Notes: a model not told the origin generated them from the sequence alone. A DNA stretch of 64,000 nt from Kingdonia uniflora (GCA_014058105.1 JACGCM010000786.1:682001-746000), one strand, 5' to 3'. Shown: positions 1 through 11,785, numbered from the stretch's first letter. Numbers and translations: made by a program.

Positions 1-3000
1 AGATTCAACCACGCTTATCTGGCAACAAACTTATCACAAGCATTTTCCTCTTTTACCGTCAATGATCCTGATTGGTATCCCGATAGTGGAGCAACATCCC
101 ATATCACTAATGATGTAGGTAAACTCAATCACATTACTCCTTACTTTGGTTGCGACAAGGTGATGGTCAGAAACGGATCATCTTTACCTATTATACATAC
201 TGGTTCAATCACTTTCCATACTTCTTATAGTTCATTTTCTTTGCAAGATGTTTTACTTGTTCCTTCTATTACGAAAAGTTTACTTTGAGTGAGTAAAGCC
301 ACTTCTGACAATAATTGTTCTATCACTTTTACTCCTTCTAATATTACCCTACAAAATCTTCACAGGGAAGGTGTTGGGAACCGGTAAGCGCAAAGGAAGC
401 CTATATACTTTGAGTCATGAACCACAAACCTTTATTAGCTTTTTGGAAGACAAACGTATGAAAGTCACTTCAGATGTTTGGCATAATCGATTAGGCCATT
501 CATCATCTAAGATTGTTGAATCATTAAATAAAAAAGGCATTATTTGTTTGGACCATTCTCATTTTCAGTCCAGTCATACCGTTTATCATAGTTGTCAACT
601 TGGAAAGAGTCATCGACTCCCTTTTAGTATTAATTTAAAACATAACACTTTTCCTTTGCAAATGATGCATTGTGATTTATGGGGTCCATCCCCAACTTTA
701 TCTACTCACAGCTTTCGCTATTATGTAGTATTCATTGATGATTACTCACGTTTCACGTGGTTTTATCAGTTAAAACTCAAATCCAATTTTTTCGACGCAT
801 TTATTCGTTATCAAAAGTTAGTCGAAAATCAGTTTAATACCGCTATCAAATCTTTTCAATGCGATGGAGGTACGAAATTTATGGAATCAAAATTTTCTAA
901 CCATCTATCTATGTGCGGCATCGAAAAACGTGTTTCATGTCCATACACACAAGCCCAAAATGGTCGAGCAGAATGAAAACATCGTCATATAACCGAAACA
1001 GGTCTTACTCTTCTTTTCCATGCTCGCGTACCCTCTTCTTTTTGGGTTGAGGCTTTCTCCACAACAACTCATATCATCAACCGTCTTCCAACACCGGTTC
1101 TCCAACACGCTTCATCGTATGCAATTTTGTATGGTAAGGAACCCTCTTACTCTATGTTTCGTACCTTTGGATGTCTATGTTACCCATACCTTCGTGATTA
1201 TGCTCCGCATAAACTAGCACCTAAAAGTGCACCTTACATATTTATGGGATATAGTCCTATTCATAAAGGTTTTCGATGTCTTAATCCTGAAACTAAGCAT
1301 GTTTACATATCAAGGCATGTTATTTTTTATGAAACTAACTTTTCGTTCGCATGCACGTTTCCTTCACCTCTTGCTTCTTTAAAAGATTATGCCACATTTA
1401 TTGAACCATATGATTCACCTTACTTGTCGCAATCCGAGTCGGATAATATTTTACCTGCTAGTTCAACATCCAAGCAACCTAGACAATCTGTTACATGTAC
1501 TAATGATGATGAACCTCAAATTCTTTCTCATATTTCACCACCATGTACAGTAGCTGAAACTCCAATCGGTACTACTTCACCTTTATCCGTATTACCTGAC
1601 GAACATATCCCAATGCTTGCATCTCCTCATCAAATTTTTCCTATAAGACATACACAACAATTGAATGAGCCTTTAGCCAGTTCAAATACTCATCCTTCTC
1701 GTGTAGCATCTCAAATCATCTCACATCCCATGGTTACAAGAGGAAAAGATGGAATTTTTAAACCAAAATCTTTTCATACGTCCACATCCCATCCAATATG
1801 CGAGTCTTATCCAAAATCCACCTTTTTTGCTGCTTTGATCGCTCTTAAAGAACCCCGTGGTTTTAAGTCTGCTTCAAAACATCCTGAGAAGATTACAGCA
1901 ATGGATGATGAGATACAAGCCTTACAACATAACAAAACTTGGTCCCTTGTACGCCGCACGCCTAATATGAACGTTGTTGGATGCCGTTGGGTATTTAAAA
2001 CAAAACTTTTACCCGATGGATCCGTTAATCGCTACAAGGCAAGGCTTGTAGCTAAAGGATATAAACAATTTCATGGCTTGGATTATGGCGAAACATTCAG
2101 TCCAGTGGTGAAGCCTGCTACCATTCGCCTTATACTTTCTTTGGCAACTACATCTCGTTGGGAAATTCGGCAATTAGACGTCAAAAATACTTTTTTACAT
2201 GGCGCGCTCAATGAGGAGGTTTACATGGACCAACCTCCGGGATATGTTGATCCACAATATTCGACCTATGTATGTCGTTTGCATAAAGCTTTATATGGTC
2301 TCAAACAAGCTCCGAGAGCTTGGCATGCTCATCTTAGCTCTTTTCTTCGTAAGGTCGGATTTATTTGCAGTAGTGCTGACTCCTCGCTCTTCGTATACCG
2401 GCATCGGTTATGTGTGATGTTTCTTCTAGTATATGTGGATGATATTATTCTTACAGGTAGTAGCTCAGCGGTGGTCACAAAATTTATTAAATGCCTTGGA
2501 CATGAGTTTGCAATGAAGGACTTAGGCCCTCTTCATTATTTCTTAGGAATTGAGGTCCAATATACGTCATCTGGTCTCTTCCTAAGTCAGACCAAATATG
2601 CGATTGACTTGCTTACCCAAGCTTCTTTGGAAGATTTTAAACCACTCTCCACGCAAATGGTGGTGGGTCAAAAGTTGTCCATGGAAGGTGAGTTGTTTTC
2701 AGATATAACAATATATCGATCTATTGTGGGTGTTATACAATACCTCATGATCACACGACCAGATCTAGCCCATAGCGTGAACTCTGTATGTCAGTATATG
2801 CATGCCCCAACTATCGAACATTTTCAAGCTGTCAAACGTATTTTACGGTACGTTAAAGGTACTCTTACCTTTGGACTTAATATTTATTCAGAAAGTCCTA
2901 CACGTCTCCTAGCGTACTCTTACGCAGATTATGGTGGGTGTCCGGATACCCGAAGATCCACTTCAGGCTTTGCTGTATTTCTCGGGCAAAATCTAATTTC

Positions 3001-3110
3001 ATGAAGTGCTAAGAAACAACCGACGGTTTTGCGGTCTAGCGCCGAATCCGAATATCGATTTTTAGCCATCACTGCGGCTGAAGTTACATAAATTTTTTTA
3101 TCTTCTTCAG
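1..3110 (+). pseudogene. copia pol polyprotein, broken by stops and a frameshift
   Basis: Frame 1 opens the window with a protease DSGAT motif and hits TGA at 286-288. A frameshift near 360 moves the reading to frame 2, which holds the GAG-pre-integrase segment (VWHNRLGH) and integrase (DDYSRFTW, then CDGGTKF where CDNGxEF is usual). A TGA at 974-976 falls just after GRAE, probably a CGA-to-TGA change since the protein continues in frame as KHRHITET. The same frame runs through a full RT (RYKARLVAKGYKQ, LKQAPRAWH, catalytic YVDDIILTG) and into RNase H (DTRRSTSGFAVFLG), then TGA at 3002-3004 replaces a residue that is normally Trp. The RNase H tail (KKQPTVLRSSAESEYR) follows before decay. Confidence 0.88.
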
Positions 3111-3389
3111 GATCTTAGAGTTTTCCTACGATCTCCACCTACTATCCTATGCGATAATCTTAGTATTATTGTTATGTTTGTTAATCCCGTTCATCATGCT
3201 CGGGCCAAGCATATTGTTATCGACTACCATTTCATTCGGGAAAAAGTCGTAGTTGGGATATTACGAGTTGTGTTTATACCCTCCAAAGTTTAGATTGCTG
3301 ATTTGTTCACAAAAAGTTTGCCAAAGCCAAAATTTGTATTTCTTCGATCCAAGCTCACTCTATCAGATTCTCCGACGATAAGCTTGCAC

Positions 3390-3407
3390 GGGGGGGGGGG
3401 GGGGGGG
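3390..3407 (+). repeat. poly-G tract of 18 bases at the polypurine-tract position
   Basis: Eighteen consecutive G sit where the copia polypurine tract belongs, immediately before the 3' LTR. Expansion of a normal GGGGGAG-type tract or a sequencing/assembly artefact could explain the length. Confidence 0.85.
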
Positions 3408-3633
3408 TATTAAAGAGTTGGTAATAACATCTCAGTGCCTGCAATCAAAGGAAGAAGATTATAATTAAAGATTGGATCTTTGCTAAATATTTTGTGTATA
3501 TATTTGTACTCTATATTTGTAAACATATCTAAAGAGATCTAGGTATAGTATCTATAAATAAAACATTGTTTTTGGTGTTTTTGTATTTGAGAAAGACACA
3601 CCAATCATATCTTCTCTCTTTCATAATTTTACT
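3408..3633 (+). repeat. 3' LTR of the copia element (approximate end)
   Basis: Non-coding sequence directly follows the purine/poly-G tract and holds AATAAA at about 3558, as expected for the R/U5 part of a short copia LTR. It begins TATTAAAG rather than the canonical TG, probably by mutation. Its partner LTR is outside the window, so the right edge near 3633 is a guess. Confidence 0.55.
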
Positions 3634-3651
3634 AAGGTTTGTTAAACCTGT

Positions 3652-3900
3652 TTATTTATATTATTTTAAAGCATGGGGCCTATAAGCCTTATGAGCCTCG
3701 TAGTTCTAATTAAAAAAATGAATAGAGGAAAAAATTACATCAGGCGCATAAGGCTTATGGACCCAACATTTTTAAAAAAGAAAGAAATAGTGGGGCGCAT
3801 AAGATTTATGCTCCTGAGAACGAAATGTTTGGGGCGCATAAGGTCAAAAATGAAATGTTTAGGGCACATGAACCTTATGCCCCCTACGATAAACTCAGAA
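3652..3900 (-). repeat. MITE-like repeat copy 1 (inverted partner of 6001-6249)
   Basis: About 245 bp here are the reverse complement of 6001-6249 at roughly 90 percent identity by eye. Both copies contain several short palindromes around GCATAAGGCTTATGC. The match begins at TTATTTATA and stops near CGATAAACTC. It lacks the outer flank seen with the right copy, so it is either a truncated family member or one arm of a large inverted-repeat element. Confidence 0.7.
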
Positions 3901-5885
3901 GAGCATATAAGCCCCATTCTAGGGTTAGGTTGGTATAAGTTAATAAAAAAAAAATAAAAAAAAATTGAAACTTATAATATCATTAAAGTTTACATATGGT
4001 GGCATAAGTTCATAAAAAAGAGTGTAATCAGTCACTAATAAGTTTATAAGTTTCCGCAAGTTTACTCGGTAGAATACTAGTTTATTAGTTAGTCTTCATC
4101 TTCCTATCTAGGGTTGTTAAACCTTCACATAAGACCATCTCTCTCCGCATTTTGCACTTGCTTATGCTTTGTTTGGTTTATTTAATTAGATTTTAGATAT
4201 GGAGATGATGAAGAACTTATATATCTTAGAAAATTATTATTTTGTTTTTACCTCGTCACTTATTAGTAAAAAAAAATAGGGACATAAAAATTATAATTTT
4301 TTTATCTCATATGTGCTCATTTAATTGGCACGCAAGGTCTGGGATAATGAGAATTGGCAGGAGTAAAAGAATTTGTTGGATTTAAGATAAATTAGGCTAA
4401 AGAATTATGGTAGTAGGCATTAGGGAGGGGGTGAGCTTTTAGATTGAAAAATAGTTATGTTTTTATTTTGGGGTATACTTGTCTTTGAATGTTAAGAGGT
4501 GCAATTAACTTAAAAATAATTGGATGGGGTGAGCTTTTAGAGTTTGGGGTGTATTTAAAATTGCTTAAACCGAAATGAGTTAAACAATCAAGGCAATAAC
4601 AATCAAACTTCTGATTTACTTCTCATGAAGCATCATCCTTCATTCCTAAGATTGTAGAGATGGAAAAATAAAAAAATGCACAAATTAGGTCTTTCTTCTA
4701 ATTTACTTCTTTTATGACGAAGATTTACATCGACCGATCATTGAAGAGGGGTTTGCTGTTTTCATCAACCTTGCAATTAGATAAGAACCTCTTGTACTTT
4801 AATCGAAAGAACCGATGACTACACGAGAATTGCAGTTGGGAGTAACTTCAGAGCCGATAAACCATCATCTATAAAGGGTGCTTAAAGATCCCTTTGTTTT
4901 GTGATTAGGATATTTCATCTCTCATCTATAAATAGGTGTTTGAAGATACGCTTGTTTTATATATGATGAAGATTCTTCATCTCTTATCTACAAAGGGGTG
5001 TTTTATGTCTTATGAAATTAGGGTTTTGGGGGAGAGAGGGGGGTATTATGATTTTATAGAAAAGAACACAAGGATCTTGTAAGTTGTAACAATTGATTGA
5101 TAACTATGGTTATACAAACTCAAGTAAGATTTAACTACGGTTATACAAACTTAAGTAAGAAGTCGATTCGGTTCAGTTTTCATGGGTTATATAAATATAA
5201 GAAACTGAAAACCGAACCGACCTAAATCGGGTCTTGTGTTTCAAAACTGAACTGAACCGAGTTGTTTCCAAAAATCGACCAGATCGGTTCGATTTGGCCA
5301 ATTTTTTCGGTTCATGCTCAACCTTAGTTGCAACTATTTAATAAGGGCATCAATACAAAGAGCACCTCTAGTAAGTTGTATCTACTATTTTTGCTCCAAT
5401 ATAACCACTCACCTTTTCAACATGAGTATTAATTGCCCGAAGCTAGTCTTGAGCATGAAATTCAAACGCAGAGAGTCACACATAAGGTGAGCCTTTAACT
5501 TATCCTCGTGATGCAAAGAATACTAGGTTGTTGGGCACAATATATTCCAAATTCAACCCGAGCTCCACTAATGCTGATGGGTGACTCCAACATAATAAAA
5601 TTTCATATTCTCATGCTTGGGTAAAATTACACATTACCATGTTTGGGTGCATAGACTGCTATGCACCCAAACATGTATTAAAATTGTACTCCCCCTCTAC
5701 CCTATTAGTTGAGGGCAAAATTAAACTTTCATCCCAGCTCTAAACAGCTCAAACGCTCAATTTTTATTTTATTGTTAAAAGAATTGAGTTCATAATTGTC
5801 ATGAACTTCTTTTAATTTTAGGTGAAGAACATAACAAGACTCTCTAAATAAAAACTTAGCGAAAAAGACGTGTTAGAAGCATGTA
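3901..5885. other. non-coding spacer between the two inverted copies
   Basis: No ORF with recognisable protein similarity is visible. The region is AT-rich. It holds an imperfect repeat around CATCTATAAA(T)AGGGTGTTTGAAGAT near 4868-5000 (about three units), and a short stretch at 5165-5330 rich in AACCGAACCG/CGGTTCGGTT, which is typical of degraded plant hAT-type non-autonomous elements. Confidence 0.5.
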
Positions 5886-6353
5886 AGAGGATCTCTAATA
5901 GTTGTCTTAATACTTGAAAAAACACATGTCACGTATGATTATTTAAGTTTGGGGCCTCCAGCAGTTGTCTCAATGCTTGAATTTCAAACCTGGTGCTTGA
6001 ATTTTGAGTTTATCGTAGGGGGCATAAGGTTTATGTGCCCTAAACATTCAATTATTGACCTTATGCGCCCCAAACATTTAGTTCTCATGAGCATAAGCCT
6101 TATGCGCCCCACTATTTCCTTCTTTTTTTAAAAATGTTGGGTTCATAAACCTTATGCGCCTGATGTAATTTTTTTCTCCATTCATTCTTTTAATTAGAAC
6201 TATGAGGTTCATAAGGCTTATAGGCCCCATGCTTTAAAATAATATAAATAACATTAAAGCATTAAGCCTTGTTGGAAGAATCTTTCAAATGCTTGAAAAA
6301 TTCAAGCATTGAGCAAGAAATAATTCAAGTTTTCTTGGAAATGCTCTTATGCC
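5886..6353 (+). mobile_element. MITE containing repeat copy 2
   Basis: The outer ends read TAAGAGGATCTCTAATAG and, on the opposite strand at the right end, TAAGAGCATTTCCAAGAA. These imperfect terminal inverted repeats resemble the GAGCATCTCC ends of PIF/Harbinger MITEs. The interior 6001-6249 is the inverted match of 3652-3900. The target duplication is not clear. Confidence 0.5.
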
Positions 6354-6990
6354 CAACAGTTATGAGCCAGGCCCACCCCCAGAAGATATGAGGCTAAAAA
6401 TGTTGGTAAATCAGGGGAAGACTTACGAATTGAATGATACGAATAATCCAAGGCACAATGAATTATTGTCTTTTAAGATATTTTTCATCCCTTTCAGCAT
6501 GAACCGCGAGAACACAGTGGGATGAAAATGAAACTTCGCTATCATGATACAATAGAGGTTGTTGGGTTCGAGATGTGAACGTCTCAATCCAACCAAATAA
6601 TATTTTGTGAAAACTAGAACGAATTATGCCAAGAGAAAGAGATAGAGATACATTTTTTTTCTTCTGTTGGGTTGAGTAGGAGTCTCAATATATAGACCAA
6701 TCGTGTCTATTGGTTGTGTCTCTTCGAAAAAAGACATAAATCAATTGCTCCAATGTTGCACACATTAATTTGAAGCGGCAAACAAATATTAGAAAATATC
6801 TAACATAAAATATACAAGTTTAATAAGTAACACGATGTGATTTCAATTGAAGAGCAAAGAAACAACTGAAGAAAAAAAAAACATAGAGAAGCACAGCAAA
6901 ATAATAGCCAAAATCTCAAGAGATGGAGTTAAGTGGAAACCCATTGCTCTAAATCAGAACCCCATTTTGGTTTTATCATCAAAGGAGTAA
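6354..6990. other. intergenic, no recognisable gene
   Basis: AT-rich sequence with no supported ORF or repeat. Nothing here matches other parts of the window by eye. Confidence 0.4.
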
Positions 6991-7370
6991 GAGCATCTCC
7001 AACAGAGATGGTATGCTATTCCAATTTTGGATACTAGTATTCGGAATAACATACCACTTTGCTCCAACAGATTTTTTTTTTATATATATTAAAATTGGGA
7101 CCCACAATGTTATTTTATGAGATAGAGGAATTTTTTATTAAAAATTGGAACCCACAATATTCTTTTATTATAGAGAAAAAAGAAAGGAAGAGAAAAAAAG
7201 TTGTGGGGGACCCACAAAAGTAGTATGCGCATACCACTCTTTAAGTTCTGAATTCACATACTTTGGAGGGGTATGGGGGTGAGTATGTTGAACCCCATAC
7301 TCCTGTTGGAAGGGTTTTTTGCAAGAGTATGGGAAAACCTTAACAACATACCACTCTGCTGGAGATGCTC
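6991..7370. mobile_element. PIF/Harbinger (Tourist-type) MITE, TSD TAA
   Basis: The element starts GAGCATCTCCAACAG and ends with the inverted CTGCTGGAGATGCTC. It is flanked on both sides by TAA (6988-6990 and 7371-7373), the 3-bp target duplication expected for PIF/Harbinger. It is 380 bp and has no transposase. A close relative in opposite orientation lies at 63612-63996, and a diverged relative at 28590-28890. Confidence 0.9.
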
Positions 7371-7602
7371 TAAGAATCACCAAAACGGAGTTGGTGAATC
7401 AAGGGTACATATGTTATTAGAAACTCTCCTTTTAAAGCAATTAATTAGATACATGTAATTAGTAGTAGAAAGTGTTTAAACTAATTCCTAGTTTGTCACT
7501 CTGTCTCTGAGTCCTAATAAGATTTGAATTACAAGTAATATTATTTGCTATAAATACCACTGTTTGTATTAGATGAATAAATATATCCAGAGTTTACGAA
7601 CT
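7371..7602. other. short intergenic segment left of the reversed Tat element
   Basis: About 230 bp of AT-rich sequence with no supported gene. It ends where a reverse-oriented gypsy LTR begins (TGTAATGG at 7603). Confidence 0.4.
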
Positions 7603-9577
7603 TGTAATGGCCTAATTTCGTAGTAGCTCGAAATTAGCTCTTACACCAAATGTACCTGTGACAAGAATTAGAAAAATCTAATAAAATTAACACAGGTGAT
7701 TAGCGTGGAACCTAGAGGTGGCAAATGGGTCGGGTCATAACGGGTTCGTGGGTCAAAGAGGCAAACCCAAACCCAACATGTTTAACTAAATGGATTATAT
7801 ATACAAACCCAAACCCGACCCTAATTTAAACAGGTCAACCCGACCCGACCTGTTTAACTAAACGGGTCGGGTTTGGGTCGACCTGTTTGACCCATAAAAC
7901 AGAAGCAACAATAATAATCACTTAATCAGTTCAGATCCAAGCTGAAGCAGTAATAAACAGCAATAACAAGCAGCAACAATAATTAGTTCAGATCCAAGCA
8001 GTAATAAATAACAGTAATAAACAGCAGTAACAAACAACAATAATAATCAGTTGACTCAGTTCAGATCCAAGCAGTAATAAACAACAGTTACTAACAAGTA
8101 ACAAGCAACACTAACAACTAACAACTAACAAGCAGCAGCAGCCAACAAGCAGTAATAAACAACATGCATCATATTCAAATTTCAAAGTAAGTAGCAGACT
8201 AGCAGTTCAACAGTTAGGCTATTATCCTTAGGCACTCCAAAAAGAAAGTCTAAGACAGGCAGTTCAGATCCTGAAAGTCTAAAACAGGCAGTTCAACACT
8301 CAACAGTTTCAAAGCAATACTAAAAGTCTAAAATAGCAACAATAAAACGGCGGCAACAACAGTAAAATAGCATCAACATCAGTAAAATAGCAAGCCAGCA
8401 ACCACAATACTCTCCTCGACTCCTCTTGACCTATCTCCTATCATATGTAAATAAAAATATCATGATAGGTGGGTGTATATGTGTTGCAGTCACTGCAAAG
8501 CCCACACAAAGCTACTTAAGAAAGAGTACTACACATTGCTATAAGTAGTTAAGAAAGAGATTATAGAGAGAAATGTTACCTATTATGATGATGATGAGAA
8601 ACGAAACCCTAGTCACGTAAGTTTTCGATTTGAGAATCGAAACCCTAACTAACCTCACCTAAGTTTTCGATTTGAGAAGAATTAGATTTGAGAATCGAAA
8701 CCCTAGTCTTATGTTTGATTTGAGAAGAATTAGATTTGAGATTTAAGAAGAATTAGATTTTGTGGAGGCTGTTGTTGTTGAATGTTGAGCTTGAGCAGCA
8801 GCTGAGCAGCAGCTGAGCAGCTTGAGGAGAAGATATCAAAACTCAAAATAAAAGGGTTTGTTTGGTGTTAAAAGGGATTGGTGTATTACCAAAAGGGTAT
8901 TGTGTTACCCTATATTTACACTATATACCTAAACCAAAACGGGTCACGGGTCAACCCGAACTGCTTAAGGTAAACCCTAACCCAACCCATTTATTAAATG
9001 GGTTAGGCGGGTTCGGGTCAAATGACCTGCGACCCATTAAGGCCAAACCCAAACCCTCTTAAAACTGGGTTGGACGGGTCGGGTTGGCAGGTTGTGACCC
9101 ATTTTGCCAACTCTAGGAAACCTTTGAATAGGTAAAAACCATGGCCTCTATTTGAGGATTTAGTAACTGTAACTTTATTGCTTGAGATTTGATTACAAGT
9201 TCTGATCTTTTGAGTTAGAAAAACTTGGTCTTGTAGTGTAAAATTATTTGTCTTCCTCTGGAACTTATCCTTTTTATAGACCTCACTCTCAGTTCGATAT
9301 CATGTAGAAGGCATGTTCTTCAACAAATGGGGCATGTGGTAGTTGAATGTGTAACTGCTAGTTCGTGAGAGATAAGTGTCTTTAACTTGTTCATATTTTT
9401 TGTAGTGCTTAATCACATTTTTGAAAAGTTCGTGGTTTAGGTGTCATTGCTGATTGTATATGTCATGCGTATAATGCGTGAGTCTGGTATTGACGTAGTT
9501 TGATTTCGAAATAGGTCGAGAGACAGATCCTTATAATAAGTTCGAGCTTGGAATAGGTCGAGGGATAGGTCCCTACA
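7603..9577 (-). repeat. diverged 3' LTR of the reversed Tat element, split by a hAT insertion
   Basis: Without the inserted 7714-9115 element and its duplicated site, the LTR is about 566 bp, against 660 bp in the complete element. In LTR orientation it starts TGTAGGGACC at 9577 and ends CATTACA at 7603. A purine-rich stretch on the minus strand (AAAGGAGCGA, about 9579-9590) is in the polypurine-tract position. Similarity is strongest at the outer end and fades inward. Confidence 0.7.
7714..9115. mobile_element. non-autonomous hAT-type element inserted in the LTR
   Basis: The ends are AGAGGTGGCAAATGGGT at the left and, inverted, TAGAGTTGGCAAAATGGGT at the right, the common plant hAT terminal motif. 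The direct repeats GGAACCT (7707-7713) and GGAAACCT (9116-9123) fit an 8-bp target duplication with one base lost on the left. The subterminal regions are rich in GGGTCGGGTT/AACCCGACCC. The middle (about 7900-8450) is CAA/CAG-rich low-complexity sequence, and 8770-8830 has a GAGCAGCAGCT repeat. There is no transposase. Confidence 0.82.
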
Positions 9578-9817
9578 ATCGCTCCTTTGCAACTGAAGGC
9601 ACAGGTGGCTTTAGTTTTAGTTGAGAAATGTTTGTTTGCATGTTGGTGTTGGAATTTGGAAAAGTATACTGTAGAATTGGACCGGCTTGGGACTTGTCAC
9701 TTCTCTGTTGAAGGCTGTATTTAACATTAAGGGAATTTGAAAAGACTGATATATTTAGCTTTTGGGGGACCCATTAAGTGCTGACTACTAGACACTCCTT
9801 CCTTGCATTGAATGTTG

Positions 9818-9834
9818 CTTTGCTATAAATATAG
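9818..9834 (+). promoter_or_regulatory. probable TATA box upstream of ORF A (truncated element)
   Basis: TTTGCTATAAATATAG lies about 80 bases before the ATG at 9910. The homologous ORF in the complete element also has a TATA-like TGTATAAATAG just upstream (about 50318-50328, minus strand). The shared placement supports a dedicated promoter, but transcription has not been shown. Confidence 0.5.
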
Positions 9835-9909
9835 TTGTTACGGTATCATTGGTTATCCTACGATAGTACTCTGCACTTGAAATATTTTGTGGTTCTCCTT
9901 GTCTTGAGA

Positions 9910-10241
9910 ATGGTGACTACTAAACACCAAGTATATGAAGCTAGGGTTCTTGCTGAAGTTCAGAAGCTCCAGCTGCAATATTTTGGCAACCAACCTTTAG
10001 ATTTACCTACTCTCATACCTGTTACCCCGACGTATCATGGGATGAGAGATGAGGAAGCAGCGGAGGTTGAGAATAACTACTATATCAAATGTGGCGGTTC
10101 CACCATCTGATTGTGTTAGGTGAGCAGCACCGGGTATGTCTTCGTCTTCTTGTATAGGATATCATTAATGAGGCAGATGAGGAAGCCGACGTACTTACCA
10201 GGAAGTACTGCCGTTATCCTGTGAGGGATTGGGCCTTGTAG
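9910..10241 (+). pseudogene. ORF A of the Tat antisense unit, small conserved protein of unknown function (frameshifted)
   Basis: I do not recognise the family. The frame opens MVTTKHQVYEARV and contains LPTLIPVTPTYHGM. A frameshift near 10095 and a TAG in a second frame (after LRLLV) break it, but the second half continues with EQHRVCLRLLV, then KYCRYPVRDWAL and a stop at 10239-10241. The minus-strand ORF at 50311-49982 shares all of these blocks: YEARV, LPTLIPV.PT, QHRVCLR and KYCRYP..DW.L followed by a stop. The intact ancestor would be about 110 aa. The conserved start and stop show a complete small protein rather than an exon fragment. No signal peptide or membrane segment is visible. 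Confidence 0.7.
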
Positions 10242-11049
10242 AAGTAGAGCCATTCTTCTTTCTCTGCCTTTCCGAGGTGGTGGAGGTTACGGAGAAAGTG
10301 GCGGTGGTGGTGGTTTCAGACTGGAAATATGCTTCTAGTCTTCAGACCAAAAATATGCCTTTGTTACAACCATCTTTGTTTTCTTGAAGGAGTGTTTCAT
10401 GCGGGAGAAGCTTCTAGTTTCGCAGTGGAAATACTGTTGATAATTGTTATATATTGTAACTTATAGATCGATCTGTAGGAATTGTCTGATATATTGTGTT
10501 ATTTGTAAAGTATGTTGTAAGGAATTTTTTAGCTAATGAAAAAGTTTTGTCGCAATTTTTTTTTGATATATCAAACTATAAATTAGCATGGTGAATTAAA
10601 ATTTTGATAGATCGATCAGTGTGTCAAAAAAAATGTGGAAGGTACAAAACAGTTAATTGTATCGAACTGAAGTCTATATGATCGAGCTTGAAACGAAAAA
10701 TTTGATCTGTGTGGATATGTGGAAAAGAATGTAAAACATGTGTAATAGAGTTGGTGATTAGTTCACAAAACATAAGGTCAAATATCTCATATATGGTAAG
10801 CTCACACTGAGAAGATGGAATCATATCAATTGTAGCTGGATTTTAGGGCGTGAAATTTGAGGATAAGGAGGATGTGCTACATATCATCCTATATGCTGAA
10901 GTGGGGGGATTTGATGTGATCATAATCGTTGGGTATAAATAAGTTTAAAACAATAGTTTTAAGGATGAAAGATGGTGAGAACTCATTCTTAGAGAGCTCG
11001 ACATACGTCGAAGGGGCGTTTATCGATAAAGGTTGCTGAAGTTTGGGAG

Positions 11050-11367
11050 ATGATATTTGGGTGGTTAGAATATGATACAAACTTGCCTGAATCTTCAATA
11101 CAGTTTGATGGGTTGACTTCGAGGGCGAGGGAGATTGAGATTGGGCGTCACTTTTGGTGTGAGGTATTTCATGAATGTATCGTGGAGCCTGAAGCTCGAA
11201 AAACTGTGGTGAAAGAAATTGCCCTGGAAAAAATAGCTGAGGAAGATGAGAGGATTGTTGGGAATGTACTGATTAGGTGTGGTGCCCCAGGGAATCTTGG
11301 TTATTTTATGTGTGACTATTTTTTAGAGGGCGAATTTCTTAGTTCAAATAAATGTAAGAAAAAATAA
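11050..11367 (+). CDS. ORF B of the Tat antisense unit, 105-aa acidic protein of unknown function
   Basis: This ORF is open from MIFGWLEYD to a TAA. It is rich in Glu and Lys and has no obvious domain or membrane segment. The middle (HFWCEVFHECIVEPEARK, VVKEIALEKIAEEDER, IRCG) aligns with the minus-strand ORF at 49540-49334 (HVCCGVLRELLLD, VWEIALDERAAGEEF, ILCG). Position is conserved too: both lie downstream of ORF A and upstream of ORF C. Being open in this dead element may be chance, so expression is uncertain. The start is the first ATG; the true protein could be longer upstream. Confidence 0.5.
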   Translation: MIFGWLEYDTNLPESSIQFDGLTSRAREIEIGRHFWCEVFHECIVEPEARKTVVKEIALEKIAEEDERIVGNVLIRCGAPGNLGYFMCDYFLEGEFLSSNKCKKK

Positions 11368-11785
11368 ATGGAGAATACTTCCTTCTGAATTTTCTCCTTG
11401 TTTGTTATGGATGTTATTTAAAATAAATATTTGAACTTTTGAAATGGTGCAGCATTGGAAATGACGTCAGATATTGTATAAGTTAGGAGTATAAGGGTAA
11501 GAATCAGATTATCAGGCTTTGTTTGTTTTTTGTGGGAGAGAAAGTTCAATTGTGTGTGAGGGGAGTAGATCATAATGAGTGTGGGAAGGTGCAAGATGGA
11601 TTTGGGTAGGAGAGAGAGAGATATACATTTAAATATAAGACATGGGGTAATGATAGAAAGACGTGTTTGCCTAAAAGGTACAAAACGTCTGACATAAATA
11701 GTGAAAGAGACGCATAGGTTCCAAAACCAGGGGTGGTTTATGTGAGCCCCACTAACTGCCAGCGGTTAAAGAGAGAAAGTATAAA

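Larger units (their letters stand above)
1..3633 (+). mobile_element. Ty1/copia LTR retrotransposon, 5'-truncated by the window edge, 3' LTR present
   Basis: The stretch reads in copia order: aspartic protease (DSGAT, about 91-105), GAG-pre-integrase, integrase core, reverse transcriptase, RNase H, then a G-rich tract and a terminal repeat of about 220 bp. This protease-integrase-RT-RNaseH order defines Ty1/copia; gypsy elements have integrase last. The 5' LTR and gag would lie left of base 1. Several nonsense codons and at least one frameshift show the copy is dead. The exact 3' boundary is uncertain because no second LTR is available for comparison. Confidence 0.9.

Noticed and set aside
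7168..7458. ORFs inside the 6991-7370 MITE
   Set aside because: The same peptides appear from the inverted copy at 63612-63996 only because the DNA is repeated; there is no transposase and no coding bias.
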